Shown: piece after piece, positions 7,890 through 15,905 of the stretch
Layout of the letters: every line of letters starts with the position of its first letter
Position numbering within the stretch: the first letter of the stretch is position 1
NCBI GenBank assembly: GCA_913777295.1
Contig: CAJYRU010000283.1
Coordinates: forward strand, 1-42,912
Origin: an uncultured Sphingomonas sp.
GTDB taxonomy: Bacteria > Pseudomonadota > Alphaproteobacteria > Sphingomonadales > Sphingomonadaceae
Length of the DNA: 42,912 bases
Direction of reading: 5' to 3'
The notes under the pieces: generated by a model
Database searches by the model: none
Told to the model about the DNA's origin: nothing
Seen by the model: the letters and a program-made list of their open reading frames with translations, nothing else
Program-made: the position numbers and the translations under genes

Positions 7890-9484
7890 TACCAATCCCC
7901 CGCGCGGCCGAAGTCGGCGCGCCGCCGGACGGTGCCGAAGCCCGTGTCCGTATTTTCGTACTCGCCGCCCATCGATCGCGGCTGGTCGGCGGCGTGGGTC
8001 TCGACCGGCTGGACGTCCTCGTCCGCCGCGCCGACCAGATTCATCAGCGCGATCGAATAGTCGCCGTGGCGCTTGCCCTTTTCGCCGTCCGCCTTGGTCG
8101 CGACGCGATCGACGACCTTGGGCACGCCGCGCACCATCTTGACCTGCCGCAGGTCGTCCTTGACGCCCTCGTCACGCGGAATGAGCATCGTCCGGTCCTC
8201 GAACCGGGCCTTCATGCGGGGCATCCGGGCGAGGTATGTCGCCTCGGTCGCCATCACCGACTCGATGCGGTCCGCCCCGTATTTTTCCTGCATGTCCTCG
8301 GCGAGCTGCTGGCCGTTGCCGCGACCATCCATCTTGCCCGCCGCCCAGAGCGGCAGCGTGTCACATAGCCAGCACAGGATTTTGAATTGCGCCCAGAAGG
8401 GCACGTTGCGCATTTCCAGGCCGAGCCGGTTGTGCAGGACACAGGCCGCGTCCTCCTGTCCGGCCGCGATCACCGAAAGGTCGTTGCTGCGCGCAAAGTC
8501 CTGACCGAAGAAGGACGGGCGGTGCGGGTCGAACAGCGCGACGACCGGTAACAGCTCGCGCTCGATCCAGTCGTCCAGCCACTTCTCACGCCAGACCCGC
8601 ACCGCCTCGCGCAGCGCGTCGCCGATCGGCGTCGCCACGCTGTCGGCCGCGACCAGCAAGCCGCCCGCCCTGTCCCATTCCTTGCCCAGCGTCAGGCGCA
8701 CGACATGATGATCGGGCGACATGCAGGCGTCGATCGTGGCGGCGGGCAGGTAGATGCCAGACCCCTTGGCAGGGATCACGTCCAGCTCTTCGTCCGCGCC
8801 GTCGGCGTAGAATTTGCGCAGATCGGCTTCCCAGGCGGCCTCGGCCTCGGGCGTCCACGCCACTCCGGTCCGAAGGCAGATGCGCTTGTAAAGCCCTTCC
8901 TCCAGCGCGCGGGCGAGCGTCACCTTCTGGATGATGCCGCCCCGCTTGCCGCTGCGGATATTCTCGATCAGCTCGGCAAAGGGATTGTCGGCACCATCAT
9001 GGGTGGAGATGACGACGACGCGCCCGCCCCACATGGTCAGCGCCATGGCGGCCTTGATGACGCCGTCCAGATCGTCATGAAAGGCGGCTTCATCAATGAT
9101 GACGCTGCCCTGCATACCGCGCAGGCTGCGCGGCTTGGACGACAGCGCCACGATCGATTTGCCGGAGGGGAAGTCGATGCGCAGCGACAGGATGCCGCGC
9201 TCCGACCCGTCGTCGAACAGGAACTCGTCGGACGCGCTCGCGGCCTGATTGAACGCCTTCGCGAAATCGGCGCAATAGCCGATAAATTCGCGCGTCATGT
9301 CCTTGTTGTAGGCCAGGTAAAAGACGTTCTGGGGCCGCTCGGCCGGGGACGCGACCATCACCGCATCCGACGCAAAGCCATAGGTCAGGCCGGTGCGACG
9401 CGACTTTTCCGACACGAACAGCTTGGTGGTGCGGCTAAGCTCGATCGCCTCAATCTGATAGGGCAGCAGGACGGCGGTCGTCAC
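7889..9484 (-). CDS. Terminase large subunit (Mu gp28-like)
   Basis: 531 residues. The N-terminal ATPase shows a deviant Walker A (SEKSRRTGLTYG, about residues 25-36) and a Walker B VIIDEAAFHD near residue 130, followed by a coupling motif VVVISTHDG. The C-terminal RNase H-like nuclease begins around FGQDFARSNDLSVIA, with an aspartate as expected. The enzyme drives headful packaging of phage DNA with flanking host DNA in Mu relatives. The GTG start at 9484 overlaps the small-subunit stop (GTGA). Confidence 0.93.
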   Translation of the reverse strand: MTTAVLLPYQIEAIELSRTTKLFVSEKSRRTGLTYGFASDAVMVASPAERPQNVFYLAYNKDMTREFIGYCADFAKAFNQAASASDEFLFDDGSERGILSLRIDFPSGKSIVALSSKPRSLRGMQGSVIIDEAAFHDDLDGVIKAAMALTMWGGRVVVISTHDGADNPFAELIENIRSGKRGGIIQKVTLARALEEGLYKRICLRTGVAWTPEAEAAWEADLRKFYADGADEELDVIPAKGSGIYLPAATIDACMSPDHHVVRLTLGKEWDRAGGLLVAADSVATPIGDALREAVRVWREKWLDDWIERELLPVVALFDPHRPSFFGQDFARSNDLSVIAAGQEDAACVLHNRLGLEMRNVPFWAQFKILCWLCDTLPLWAAGKMDGRGNGQQLAEDMQEKYGADRIESVMATEATYLARMPRMKARFEDRTMLIPRDEGVKDDLRQVKMVRGVPKVVDRVATKADGEKGKRHGDYSIALMNLVGAADEDVQPVETHAADQPRSMGGEYENTDTGFGTVRRRADFGRAGDW

Positions 9485-10053
9485 GCCGCGAACCCAAGGA
9501 TGCGGGTGCGGATCGCCGACAGCGTGGCCTCGCTGGCGCCCGCCGCGCGGCCCGCCTCGGTCGCCTCGGCCGCCGCGCGTTCGCGGGTGCGGCGCGCTTC
9601 TTCCTCGCGAATTTTGGCCTCGCGCTCGATGTCGATCTTGGACGAGCTGGTCACGTCCTTGACCGCCTTCGCCAAGCGCGACAGCGCCAGCGTGTCGAGC
9701 CCGCCGCCTTCCTCGTCGTCGCCACCGGACGCGTCGTCCTCGGCGCTGGCGATGGGGATGATCGCGCGCGTCATGACCGAGGTCATGAGCTGGTTCATCA
9801 TGCGGACCTGATTGTCGCCGGACTGGCCGAACTCGTTGCCGAACGCCGCCGCAATGCCCTGGATACGCCGCTGTTGCGTCGCCAGCTCGGCAAAGCCCTT
9901 GGCGTAGCGGCCCACGGCCGAGCGCGACCGCTCGGTGCCCAGATCGCGCAGCAGCGCGCAGATGTCGTCCAGCGTCTCGCCGCGCCCGATCGCGTCATGG
10001 ACGGCGTCCAGGACCTGGGGCGGCAGGCTTTTCAGAGAGGATCGCCCGGCCAT
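9481..10053 (-). CDS. Small terminase-like protein, DUF3486 (Mu gp27-like)
   Basis: 190 residues. The N-terminal segment LPPQVLDAVHDAIGRGETLDDICALLR followed by RSAVGRYAKGF is the DNA-binding helical motif of the DUF3486 family. Mu-like phages encode it directly before TerL, as here. A coiled, charged C-terminal half follows (KIREEEARRTRERAAAE). ATG 10053 overlaps the preceding TGA. It likely acts as the DNA-recognition subunit of terminase. Confidence 0.88.
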   Translation of the reverse strand: MAGRSSLKSLPPQVLDAVHDAIGRGETLDDICALLRDLGTERSRSAVGRYAKGFAELATQQRRIQGIAAAFGNEFGQSGDNQVRMMNQLMTSVMTRAIIPIASAEDDASGGDDEEGGGLDTLALSRLAKAVKDVTSSSKIDIEREAKIREEEARRTRERAAAEATEAGRAAGASEATLSAIRTRILGFAA

Positions 10054-10361
10054 CAGCGCGCCGTGCCGACCTTGCGCCGCACCGCATGGCGGTGGACGCC
10101 GTCATAGAAGAAATGACCGTTCGCCACGTCCTCGCCATCGGGGAGGATTTGGGCGAGCAGGAACGGCTCGACTTCTTCGACCGCAATCAGCCCGGCATCG
10201 GCCAGCCAGCGCATTTGCTCGACGACCGTCCGGCGCGCGACAGGGTGGCCGCGCTGTTTCAGCAGCAGGGTCAGCGTGTCGTCGGATTGCTCGCCGCCGA
10301 TCTCATTCATGAAGTCCAGGATGGCGCGGCGGATGACCGCGTTCAGCGCGTCGACGCTCAC
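10053..10361 (-). CDS. Mu gp26-like winged-helix protein
   Basis: 102 residues. It matches the small phage family known as VpaChn25_0724 / Mu gp26: a helical start (IRRAILDFMNEIGGEQSDDTL), a winged-helix core (RRTVVEQMRWLADAGLIAVEE), and a C-terminal strand (HFFYDGVHRHAV). It sits between DUF2730 and DUF3486 genes, the usual Mu order. The GTG start overlaps the upstream stop. Its role in packaging or head assembly is not established. Confidence 0.75.
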   Translation of the reverse strand: MSVDALNAVIRRAILDFMNEIGGEQSDDTLTLLLKQRGHPVARRTVVEQMRWLADAGLIAVEEVEPFLLAQILPDGEDVANGHFFYDGVHRHAVRRKVGTAR

Positions 10362-10723
10362 CGCTTGACCCCTTCGGTCAGCAGGGCGCGAAGATACTCG
10401 TTCTGGGTGCCGAGCTGATCGACGACGCCTTCGACGCCGCGTTCGACCTTGCCCAGCCGCTCGGATACCTGGGCCAGCCGGTCATTGAGGGCGTTGCGCG
10501 TGGGCGGTGCGGCGCATTCCTTTTCCAGGATCAGGATGCGGGTTTCATGGCCCGCCAATTCCTTGTCCTGGACCGCGTTCTGCCGGGCGACTTCGGTCGC
10601 CAGCGCGGCCAGCTCAGTTTTCAAAGCGAATTGATTGCGGAGCCAGAAAAGCCCGGTCGCAATCAGCAAAGGCGTCAGTGTCGACGCGATGGGCCAGATG
10701 ACCCGAACATATTCCATCCACAT
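10358..10723 (-). CDS. DUF2730 membrane-anchored coiled-coil protein (Mu gp25-like)
   Basis: 121 residues. One N-terminal transmembrane segment (VIWPIASTLTPLLIATGLFWL) is followed by a long predicted coiled coil. This is the DUF2730 layout of the Mu gp25 position. The gene starts just after a hairpin that separates it from mor. The function of this family is unknown. Confidence 0.75.
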   Translation of the reverse strand: MWMEYVRVIWPIASTLTPLLIATGLFWLRNQFALKTELAALATEVARQNAVQDKELAGHETRILILEKECAAPPTRNALNDRLAQVSERLGKVERGVEGVVDQLGTQNEYLRALLTEGVKR

Positions 10724-10726
10724 TGC

Positions 10727-10763
10727 GTGTCGGGTCCCCGTTGAAGCGGGAACGGGGTGACAC
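10727..10763. terminator. Stem-loop between mor and the packaging genes
   Basis: CCCCGTT at 10736-10742 pairs with AACGGGG at 10751-10757, and outer arms GTGTC and GACAC extend the structure. It lies between the mor stop (10775) and the next start (10723) on the minus strand. No U-run follows, so it may be an attenuator or mRNA-stability element and not a simple terminator. It lies too close to the start codon for a promoter downstream of it. Confidence 0.45.
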
Positions 10764-10774
10764 GGACGCGGGAT

Positions 10775-11281
10775 TTATTCGGGATGCACTGGCGCAGGCG
10801 GGTCCGAAGGCTCGGGAAACATTTCCAATTGTCGGGTGTCGACCGGCCGCTTCGGTACGAAGATCGGTGCGTCATCGGCTTCATTGGTCTGATTTGCAAG
10901 ATGCGCAACGTAACGCCTGTTCGACCCGATCATCCGCGCCGCGTCGTTCTTGTTCAGCTTGCCCGCGCGGACGGCGGCGATGACCGGCGCGCGACGTGCC
11001 CGCGCCAGGGCTTCGCGGCCCGTGGGAATTTCCAGCTTTTCCCGGCCATAGACGCGCGCCAGCGTCGCCACCGTCTCGGGCGGCAGCACGTCGGTGAACG
11101 GCGACTTTTCCGGCGCGATCGGCACATACACATCCTGCCCGCCGAAACGGTCGACCAGCATTAAAACATGCTTGGGCCGGATATGCGCCGCCATCTCCAG
11201 CATGAAGGGCGACCAGCCCCGGCCGGGCTTCACGTCGTCCGGGATGGGCAGGTCCGCCAGGCGCGGCAGGTCGTCAGCCAT
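10775..11281 (-). CDS. mor: Mor-family transcription activator
   Basis: 168 residues. The central region HVLMLVDRFGGQDVYVP, then DVLPPETVATLARVYGREKLEIP, is the Mor/C dimerisation domain. It is followed by a C-terminal HTH (RAGKLNKNDAARMIGSNRRYVAHL). Mor activates the middle promoter in Mu by contacting RNA polymerase. It directly follows gemA, as in Mu. No second Mor/C paralogue was found, so this protein may be the only late activator. The long C-terminal tail after the HTH is unusual for the family. Confidence 0.85.
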   Translation of the reverse strand: MADDLPRLADLPIPDDVKPGRGWSPFMLEMAAHIRPKHVLMLVDRFGGQDVYVPIAPEKSPFTDVLPPETVATLARVYGREKLEIPTGREALARARRAPVIAAVRAGKLNKNDAARMIGSNRRYVAHLANQTNEADDAPIFVPKRPVDTRQLEMFPEPSDPPAPVHPE

Positions 11282-11900
11282 GCCCGCCTCCCTCGCGCAG
11301 CATCCGCCCCAGGAAGCGGATCGCCTCGTCGGTCTGGTGGTCGGTCCAGCGCCGGGGCGGCAGGCGCAGCGCCTCGATCAGAAAGGCGTCGGCGGTGTGG
11401 CCGGTGACGCGATTGCCGACCAGCAGCTTGGCCCAGATCGCGTCGACCACGGCGCGGCGATCGGCCTGGGGACAGGGCGGCGTGCTCCATTCGACGCCTT
11501 CGCGCGCGGCCCAGGCTTTCATCGCCTCGATCACGGCGACGGCCGATTTGTGGTCGAGGAAGCGGACCGCATCCACGCCCGTCTGGCGCTTGACCCAGGC
11601 ATTGAGCGCGGCTTCCTCCGGCCGGTCGACGGCGCGCAGCCAGTAGAGCGACCACCAAAGCGCCCAGATTTTGCCGACATGCGCGCGGGTCGAGCCGACC
11701 GGCCGATCGCGCTTGGCCGTGCCGGTGCCCCGGATCGCGACCAGCACCTTGTCCATGTCGGCGATCGTCATGCCGGTCAGCGACGGCTTGCCGGTGACGC
11801 GCAGCTGCACCGCGCGGCGATCGTCCTCGTCCAGGCCAGCGTCGCGCGCGGCGGCGAAGATCGCCCGGCGGCGGGCGTTCAGCGGATTGGCGGCGGTCAT
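11274..11900 (-). CDS. gemA: GemA-like regulatory protein (DUF1018)
   Basis: 208 residues from the ATG at 11900; the track start at 12158 overlaps another gene. The N-terminus (RRAIFAAARDAGLDEDDRRAVQLRVTG, then SLTGMT) is the standard GemA signature, followed by the KIWALWWSLYWLRAV segment. Mu GemA modulates host gene expression and DNA topology early in infection. It overlaps mor by a few bases. Confidence 0.88.
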   Translation of the reverse strand: MTAANPLNARRRAIFAAARDAGLDEDDRRAVQLRVTGKPSLTGMTIADMDKVLVAIRGTGTAKRDRPVGSTRAHVGKIWALWWSLYWLRAVDRPEEAALNAWVKRQTGVDAVRFLDHKSAVAVIEAMKAWAAREGVEWSTPPCPQADRRAVVDAIWAKLLVGNRVTGHTADAFLIEALRLPPRRWTDHQTDEAIRFLGRMLREGGGHG

Positions 11901-12328
11901 GGCCGCACCTCGGCCGCCTGGGGCGTCGCCAGATCGAGCGCGGTCCCGCACCCGCCGCACTGGGCGGAGCGCCGCCCGACCAGCCAGGCCGCGCCGAAAC
12001 AGGTCGGGCAGATCGTGCCGGGACCGCGATAGAGCATGACGCCGACGCGCGCCGATCGTACCGCGTCGTCCGACAGCACGATCGGCAGGACCAGCAGCGC
12101 GGCGCGGTCGCGGTGGCGGGTGGTGCCGCCCCAGAAGGCCTCGCCGGTCGCCATGCAATAGGCGTCGGGCCAGCGGCTGGTCAGGTAATGCGGTTCGGTC
12201 GGCGCGGGATTGGTCCAGGGAGCCTGGACCATCGCCCGGTACTCGGTCTTGAAGCCCAGCGTCCCGTCGAAGAGGAAAGGCCCAGGCGGGCAGTCGGCCA
12301 GCGTGACGCGGCCCAGCGGGTCAGTCAT
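11897..12328 (-). CDS. Hypothetical protein with C-terminal zinc ribbon
   Basis: 143 residues from the ATG at 12328, which overlaps the upstream stop region (ATGACTGA). The C-terminal third has CPTC...CGGC, a four-cysteine zinc ribbon (ICPTCFGAAWLVGRRSAQCG). The N-terminal part is aromatic-rich and unmatched. The position between a DnaA-like HTH protein and gemA suggests a role in early DNA replication or regulation; this is inference. Confidence 0.65.
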   Translation of the reverse strand: MTDPLGRVTLADCPPGPFLFDGTLGFKTEYRAMVQAPWTNPAPTEPHYLTSRWPDAYCMATGEAFWGGTTRHRDRAALLVLPIVLSDDAVRSARVGVMLYRGPGTICPTCFGAAWLVGRRSAQCGGCGTALDLATPQAAEVRP

Positions 12329-12629
12329 CGGACGTGCCTCCAAAGGCGCGTAAGCGTTCGGTCAGCGCGCGGAAATCGGGGTGAAGCTCGCGCCGGGCTT
12401 CGGCCCTGCGCAGGGCGGTGTGGATGGCGGGATGGCCGCGCTGCATCACGCGGCCGATCGCGGGCAGCGAGGCATGGGTCGCCTCGCGCATCGCCAGGAT
12501 GGTCGCCTGCCGCGCGATGACCAGCGGCTTTTCCCGGCACTGGCGAAGCAACGCCTCGACCGGAACGCCGGTGGCGATCGCGGCGGCGGCGAGGATTTCG
12601 CCAAGCTGGCGGTCCAAGGCGGTGGTCAT
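12321..12629 (-). CDS. Stand-alone DnaA domain IV-like DNA-binding protein
   Basis: 102 residues. The core LVIARQATILAMREATHASLPAIG, then RVMQRGHPAIHTALRRAEARRE, follows the DnaA C-terminal domain, which binds DnaA boxes (the RQ...SLPEIGR...HTTV pattern). The AAA+ part of DnaA is absent. Such a protein could bind DnaA boxes or DnaA-like sites during phage replication. The ATG at 12629 overlaps the upstream TGA. Confidence 0.75.
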   Translation of the reverse strand: MTTALDRQLGEILAAAAIATGVPVEALLRQCREKPLVIARQATILAMREATHASLPAIGRVMQRGHPAIHTALRRAEARRELHPDFRALTERLRAFGGTSDD

Positions 12630-12898
12630 TGCACCGTGCCCCAGGCTGCGCCGTCGCCCTTGCCGTTCATCGCATCGGCGACCATGCCCAGCAGGCGGTC
12701 CAGGCCCGCCACCGACAGCGAGGCGACCAGCATCGTCCCATCGCTATGCCGCAGCGACAGCGACACGACCGCGTCGTCGCCGACCCCGTCAAAACCGACG
12801 GCGATCGCGCCGACCTGCCCGGCATGGGGTGCGGCACGCTCTTGGGCGATGGCGGTGGTGAAGCCACGCATCGCCACCATGCGCAGGGCCTTATCCAT
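12626..12898 (-). CDS. Hypothetical early phage protein (90 aa)
   Basis: The ATG at 12898 overlaps the stop of the preceding gene and the TGA overlaps the next start, so it fits the operon. The protein contains strand-rich GAIAVGFDGVGDDAVVSLSL and a helical end (LSVAGLDRLLGMVADAM). No family is recognised. Confidence 0.6.
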   Translation of the reverse strand: MDKALRMVAMRGFTTAIAQERAAPHAGQVGAIAVGFDGVGDDAVVSLSLRHSDGTMLVASLSVAGLDRLLGMVADAMNGKGDGAAWGTVQ

Positions 12899-13397
12899 GC
12901 GTCTGGCCTTCCATGACAGCGACAGCCGACGACCGGAGGCCGGGATAGGCCCGGTCGATCAGGTCATTTGCGATTTCGGAAAGACCCCATCCTGCATAGG
13001 CCGTGAGCTGGTCCGAATGCTGCATCCACGTCAGCGGCCCGAAAAGTGCTTCCCAGGCGGTCCGATACTCGTCGAGCTTGGCCTGCACGTCGTCCGCCTC
13101 GGCCTGGGCAGGCGTGTCGACGGAGCTGATCCAGGCGCTGCACCTATTTTCGATCGTGCGGACGTGTGCGAGCGCGGCGTTCTTTGCCTCGTCAATGGTG
13201 TGGAAAGTGTCGATCCACTCGTCGTCCACGGTCAGGGTATAGCTGGGGTAATCCTTCCACGACTTCCATGCGATCAGCGCGGTGCCGAGCGGCGTATCGC
13301 ACGCGCAATGGTCGTAAGGGCATTCCCCATTCGGCGGTGTGGCGTCGGTCCATGCCGGGACGGGATCGCCCGTCTTGCTTTCGAGCGTGTCAGCCAC
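12891..13397 (-). CDS. Hypothetical early phage protein (168 aa)
   Basis: The GTG at 13397 with GGGAG upstream is preferred; the track start at 13556 overlaps another gene. The N-terminal part has a Cys cluster (CPYDHCACD). A central segment reads like a small alpha/beta unit (YPSYTLTVDDEWIDTFHTIDE). The acidic C-terminal half is helical. No known domain is recognised. Confidence 0.6.
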   Translation of the reverse strand: MADTLESKTGDPVPAWTDATPPNGECPYDHCACDTPLGTALIAWKSWKDYPSYTLTVDDEWIDTFHTIDEAKNAALAHVRTIENRCSAWISSVDTPAQAEADDVQAKLDEYRTAWEALFGPLTWMQHSDQLTAYAGWGLSEIANDLIDRAYPGLRSSAVAVMEGQTHG

Positions 13398-13608
13398 GGG
13401 CGGCACTCCCGGCTTTGAGCGCGGGTTCCGCGCGCAATTCGTGGAGCTGGCGCATGAGGTCGGACAGGGCGTAGCCGTCCTTGGCCGACAGGTGGACGAC
13501 GACGGTCGTCGCCTTTGTCTTGCCGGACAGGGTGCGAAAGCTGTCCACGCTGACATGCTCGCGGTCCCACATCACCGACCGGATGGGAGTATCGTCGAGA
13601 TAGCTCAC
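13390..13608 (-). CDS. Hypothetical early phage protein (72 aa)
   Basis: The GTG at 13608 overlaps the upstream TGA. The sequence shows two strands and a helix (KATTVVVHLSAKDGYALSDLMRQLHEL), similar in style to other small Mu-like early proteins. No function can be assigned. Confidence 0.55.
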   Translation of the reverse strand: MSYLDDTPIRSVMWDREHVSVDSFRTLSGKTKATTVVVHLSAKDGYALSDLMRQLHELRAEPALKAGSAARG

Positions 13609-13880
13609 TGGACGACACTCCGATCCAGAGACTGCGCGTGGGCGAGCTGCGCGGCGTTCAGCTTGACGGCGAAGGCGGCGGCTTGGTCCTCATCCAGAGT
13701 GACCATCAAAGCCCCCTCGGGGCTGATGATCGTGATCGCGACGACCTTGCCGACAATGGCAATGTCCTCGGCCGATACGGCCACCCCTTGAGTCGGCTGG
13801 GCTTTTTGCGAGCGCGCGACCGGCGCGACGATGATCGAGCCGCCGACCGCATGGTGGATGGTGTGCTTGGTGTAGGTCAT
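13605..13880 (-). CDS. Hypothetical early phage protein (91 aa)
   Basis: ATG 13880 overlaps the preceding stop (ATGA). It starts MTYTKHTIHHAVGGSIIVAPVAR; the track start at 14216 runs into two other genes. Later residues (GALMVTLDEDQAAAFAVKLNAAQ) form a strand and helix. Function unknown. Confidence 0.55.
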   Translation of the reverse strand: MTYTKHTIHHAVGGSIIVAPVARSQKAQPTQGVAVSAEDIAIVGKVVAITIISPEGALMVTLDEDQAAAFAVKLNAAQLAHAQSLDRSVVQ

Positions 13881-14161
13881 GCCTGCCCCTCCACCATGCG
13901 GGCGACTTCGCCGGTCAGGCGGTGGCGCTGGTGCGCGGCGAGCCGTCCCAGGTCGAGCGCCTGTTTCTCGATCCCGTCGAACAGGTCGCGCAGGACCAGC
14001 CCGGCGACGGTCTGGGACGTGTCGACCTGACGGGCGTCCTCGGCCATCGCGGTCAGATTGCGGCGCATGATTTCCAGGTCGGCGCGCGCCATGGGCTTGT
14101 TCGCGGCGATCGCGGCGGACACGTCCGACACGAGGTTTTGCAGATCGGTTGCAAGGGACAT
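13877..14161 (-). CDS. Hypothetical helical early phage protein (94 aa)
   Basis: The ATG at 14161 follows a strong AGGAGG site that lies at the end of the upstream gene. The protein is largely helical and charged (IAANKPMARADLEIMRRNLTAM...GIEKQALDLGRLAAHQRHRL), so a coiled-coil or oligomeric structure is likely. No family is recognised. Confidence 0.6.
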   Translation of the reverse strand: MSLATDLQNLVSDVSAAIAANKPMARADLEIMRRNLTAMAEDARQVDTSQTVAGLVLRDLFDGIEKQALDLGRLAAHQRHRLTGEVARMVEGQA

Positions 14162-14545
14162 TCAATCCTCCTGTTCGTCGTGGGGGCGGTCGGTGTTGTT
14201 GGGGCAGGTCGGGCACGACTGGGCGAACTGGGCGTGGAGCCAGTTGACGACCTTCGGGCGGCGGCGATTGCGGATGCAGGTCTTGAGCGGCATCTGGCCG
14301 TAGAGCGGGCAGACGACCTCTTCCTCGGCCAGGGTGGCGCGGACGAGCTGTTCGGCCTCCGGGTAGGACCCGGCGTAGCTGCGGTTGATGATCCGACTGA
14401 CATAGCCGCCGGACTTGCCGAGCTGGTCCGCGACGGCCCGCTGGTTGGTCCGGTCGCAGGCTTCCGCCAGCACCATGACCCAGGCGGGCGGTTCGGGAGC
14501 CCAGGCGGTGGCCGCCTTCTCGCGATTGGAGTAGTTAACAAACAT
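14162..14545 (-). CDS. HTH transcriptional regulator-like protein with C-terminal cysteines
   Basis: 127 residues. The N-terminal half has an XRE-like helix-turn-helix (TNQRAVADQLGKSGGYVSRIINRS). Conserved-looking cysteines follow in VVCPLYGQMPLKTC and SCPTCP, possibly a zinc site. It lies three genes after transposase A. Similar small HTH proteins occur in early regions of Mu-like phages, but a specific role is not known. Confidence 0.65.
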   Translation of the reverse strand: MFVNYSNREKAATAWAPEPPAWVMVLAEACDRTNQRAVADQLGKSGGYVSRIINRSYAGSYPEAEQLVRATLAEEEVVCPLYGQMPLKTCIRNRRRPKVVNWLHAQFAQSCPTCPNNTDRPHDEQED

Positions 14546-14547
14546 GG

Positions 14548-15180
14548 TTAACTTACCCCCCCGTCCGCATTAACTTCCTGATCTTTTCTCCGAAGCGAGA
14601 CGACGCCGGGCGAAATGTCGACGCGACGACCGTTGTTGTTGTCGACCAGGATCATCTTGCCTTCGGGGCGGCTGGTCGACGGGCATTTCGGCCCGGTATT
14701 GCGCGCAAGCCGGTACACACTGACCCGGCCGGTCTGCCGGAAGCCGCGTTCGACCATCTGGACGTATCGGGCACGCTGGAGCTGATCGACATAGGTCGCG
14801 ACAGCTCGCTCCGACGCCCCCGCCGCGATCCGCAGGGTGGGCGCGTCGAACGTCTTGAGGACGCGCATCGCCGCCCAAATCCGTTGCCGGGCGCTACGTT
14901 CGCGGATGTTGGTCTTCGCCGTGTCGCTCCGGCCATCCGGCGGCAGGCTATCCGCCCCCTCGACCACGCGGAAACGCGACGGGTTGCCGGAGTGGCGCAC
15001 GACCGCACCGCGTTCCTGCCAGCGCTTCAAAGCGGTGTGGATCGTGTCATAGGTGCCGGGACATTCCTTGAGCAGGTCGGCGATGCTGCGGGGCGAGGAC
15101 GAAGCGCGAAGCGCCGCCCACAGCGGTCGTGCGACCGCCGCCTTGATGCGGGGCGTGCCCTTGGTGGTCAGCGCCATCAT
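14548..15180 (-). CDS. Double winged-helix protein downstream of B
   Basis: 210 residues. Two winged-helix-like segments are visible: SIADLLKECPGTYDTIHTALKR with its wing RHSGNPSRFRVV, and a second in SERAVATYVDQLQRARYVQMVERG. It overlaps the B stop (ATGATG), so it is part of the transposition operon. It could regulate early transcription or assist replication. No family name is certain. Confidence 0.65.
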   Translation of the reverse strand: MMALTTKGTPRIKAAVARPLWAALRASSSPRSIADLLKECPGTYDTIHTALKRWQERGAVVRHSGNPSRFRVVEGADSLPPDGRSDTAKTNIRERSARQRIWAAMRVLKTFDAPTLRIAAGASERAVATYVDQLQRARYVQMVERGFRQTGRVSVYRLARNTGPKCPSTSRPEGKMILVDNNNGRRVDISPGVVSLRRKDQEVNADGGVS

Positions 15181-15905
15181 GCGGCCCGCCGGATCGGAAT
15201 GTCGCCGGTCGAGAACGGGCGGGTTCCCCAGGCCGCGCGATCGATCGCGGTCAGGCCATTGGACATGGCCTGGGACTGCACCTCCTGGAGGTTCGTCACG
15301 ATCCGGCGCGTGATGCCCTTCGTCGCCCGGACGATCGCGTCGACCAGATCGTCCGCGACCGAGACGCGCGGACAGTAATAGTCGCGCAGCAGGCAGGCAT
15401 CGGTCAGGCTCGACGGCTGGGCGGGCGTGGCGACCAGAATGCGGTTGTCGAACCGTTCCCAGTCCTTGAGCTTGGCGGGAAGCGCCTCCTCCCCGATCAG
15501 CATGACGGGCACGCCGCCATGGTCGTGGATGTCGCGGATGATCTCGACGTTCTTGCGATGGACGACGTAATCCGTCTCGTCGACGATCACCGGCTGCGGC
15601 GCGACCTGGAGCTGTTCGATCACCTGGTCCAGCAGCTCGTCGGCGGTGCGGCCCATGCGCGTGATGCCCAGGTCCATGGCGATCGCGCGGAGCATGGACT
15701 TTTGCGTCCAGGTCGAGCGGGCCACGACATAGGCGGCGTTGAAGCGGGCCGCGATCGTCGCGGCGGCGACCGACTTGCCATAGCCGGACGGGCCATAGAG
15801 CAGGCCGATACGCGGGCTTCCCTGCGGCGCTTCCTGACAGCGCATCATGGTCGCCAGACCCAGGCGCATGTTGGTGAGCTGCGCGGGTTCATGGATATTG
15901 GTCAA
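15177..15905 (-). CDS. Mu B-like AAA+ ATPase, target-DNA capture protein
   Basis: 242 residues. Walker A is GPSGYGKSVAAATIA near residue 40 and Walker B is PQPVIVDETDYV near residue 105, with sensor-like residues in RNILVATPAQPSS-type surroundings (NRILVATPA). MuB-type proteins bind target DNA, deliver it to transposase and protect the phage's own DNA from insertion. The start is a TTG at 15905 overlapping the A stop (TTGA), with AGGAG eight bases upstream. Confidence 0.9.
   Translation of the reverse strand: MTNIHEPAQLTNMRLGLATMMRCQEAPQGSPRIGLLYGPSGYGKSVAAATIAARFNAAYVVARSTWTQKSMLRAIAMDLGITRMGRTADELLDQVIEQLQVAPQPVIVDETDYVVHRKNVEIIRDIHDHGGVPVMLIGEEALPAKLKDWERFDNRILVATPAQPSSLTDACLLRDYYCPRVSVADDLVDAIVRATKGITRRIVTNLQEVQSQAMSNGLTAIDRAAWGTRPFSTGDIPIRRAA

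Noticed and set aside
5454-8060. 868-aa plus-strand ORF
   Set aside because: It is a high-GC shadow of the portal and neighbouring genes; composition is Arg/Gly-rich with no domain.
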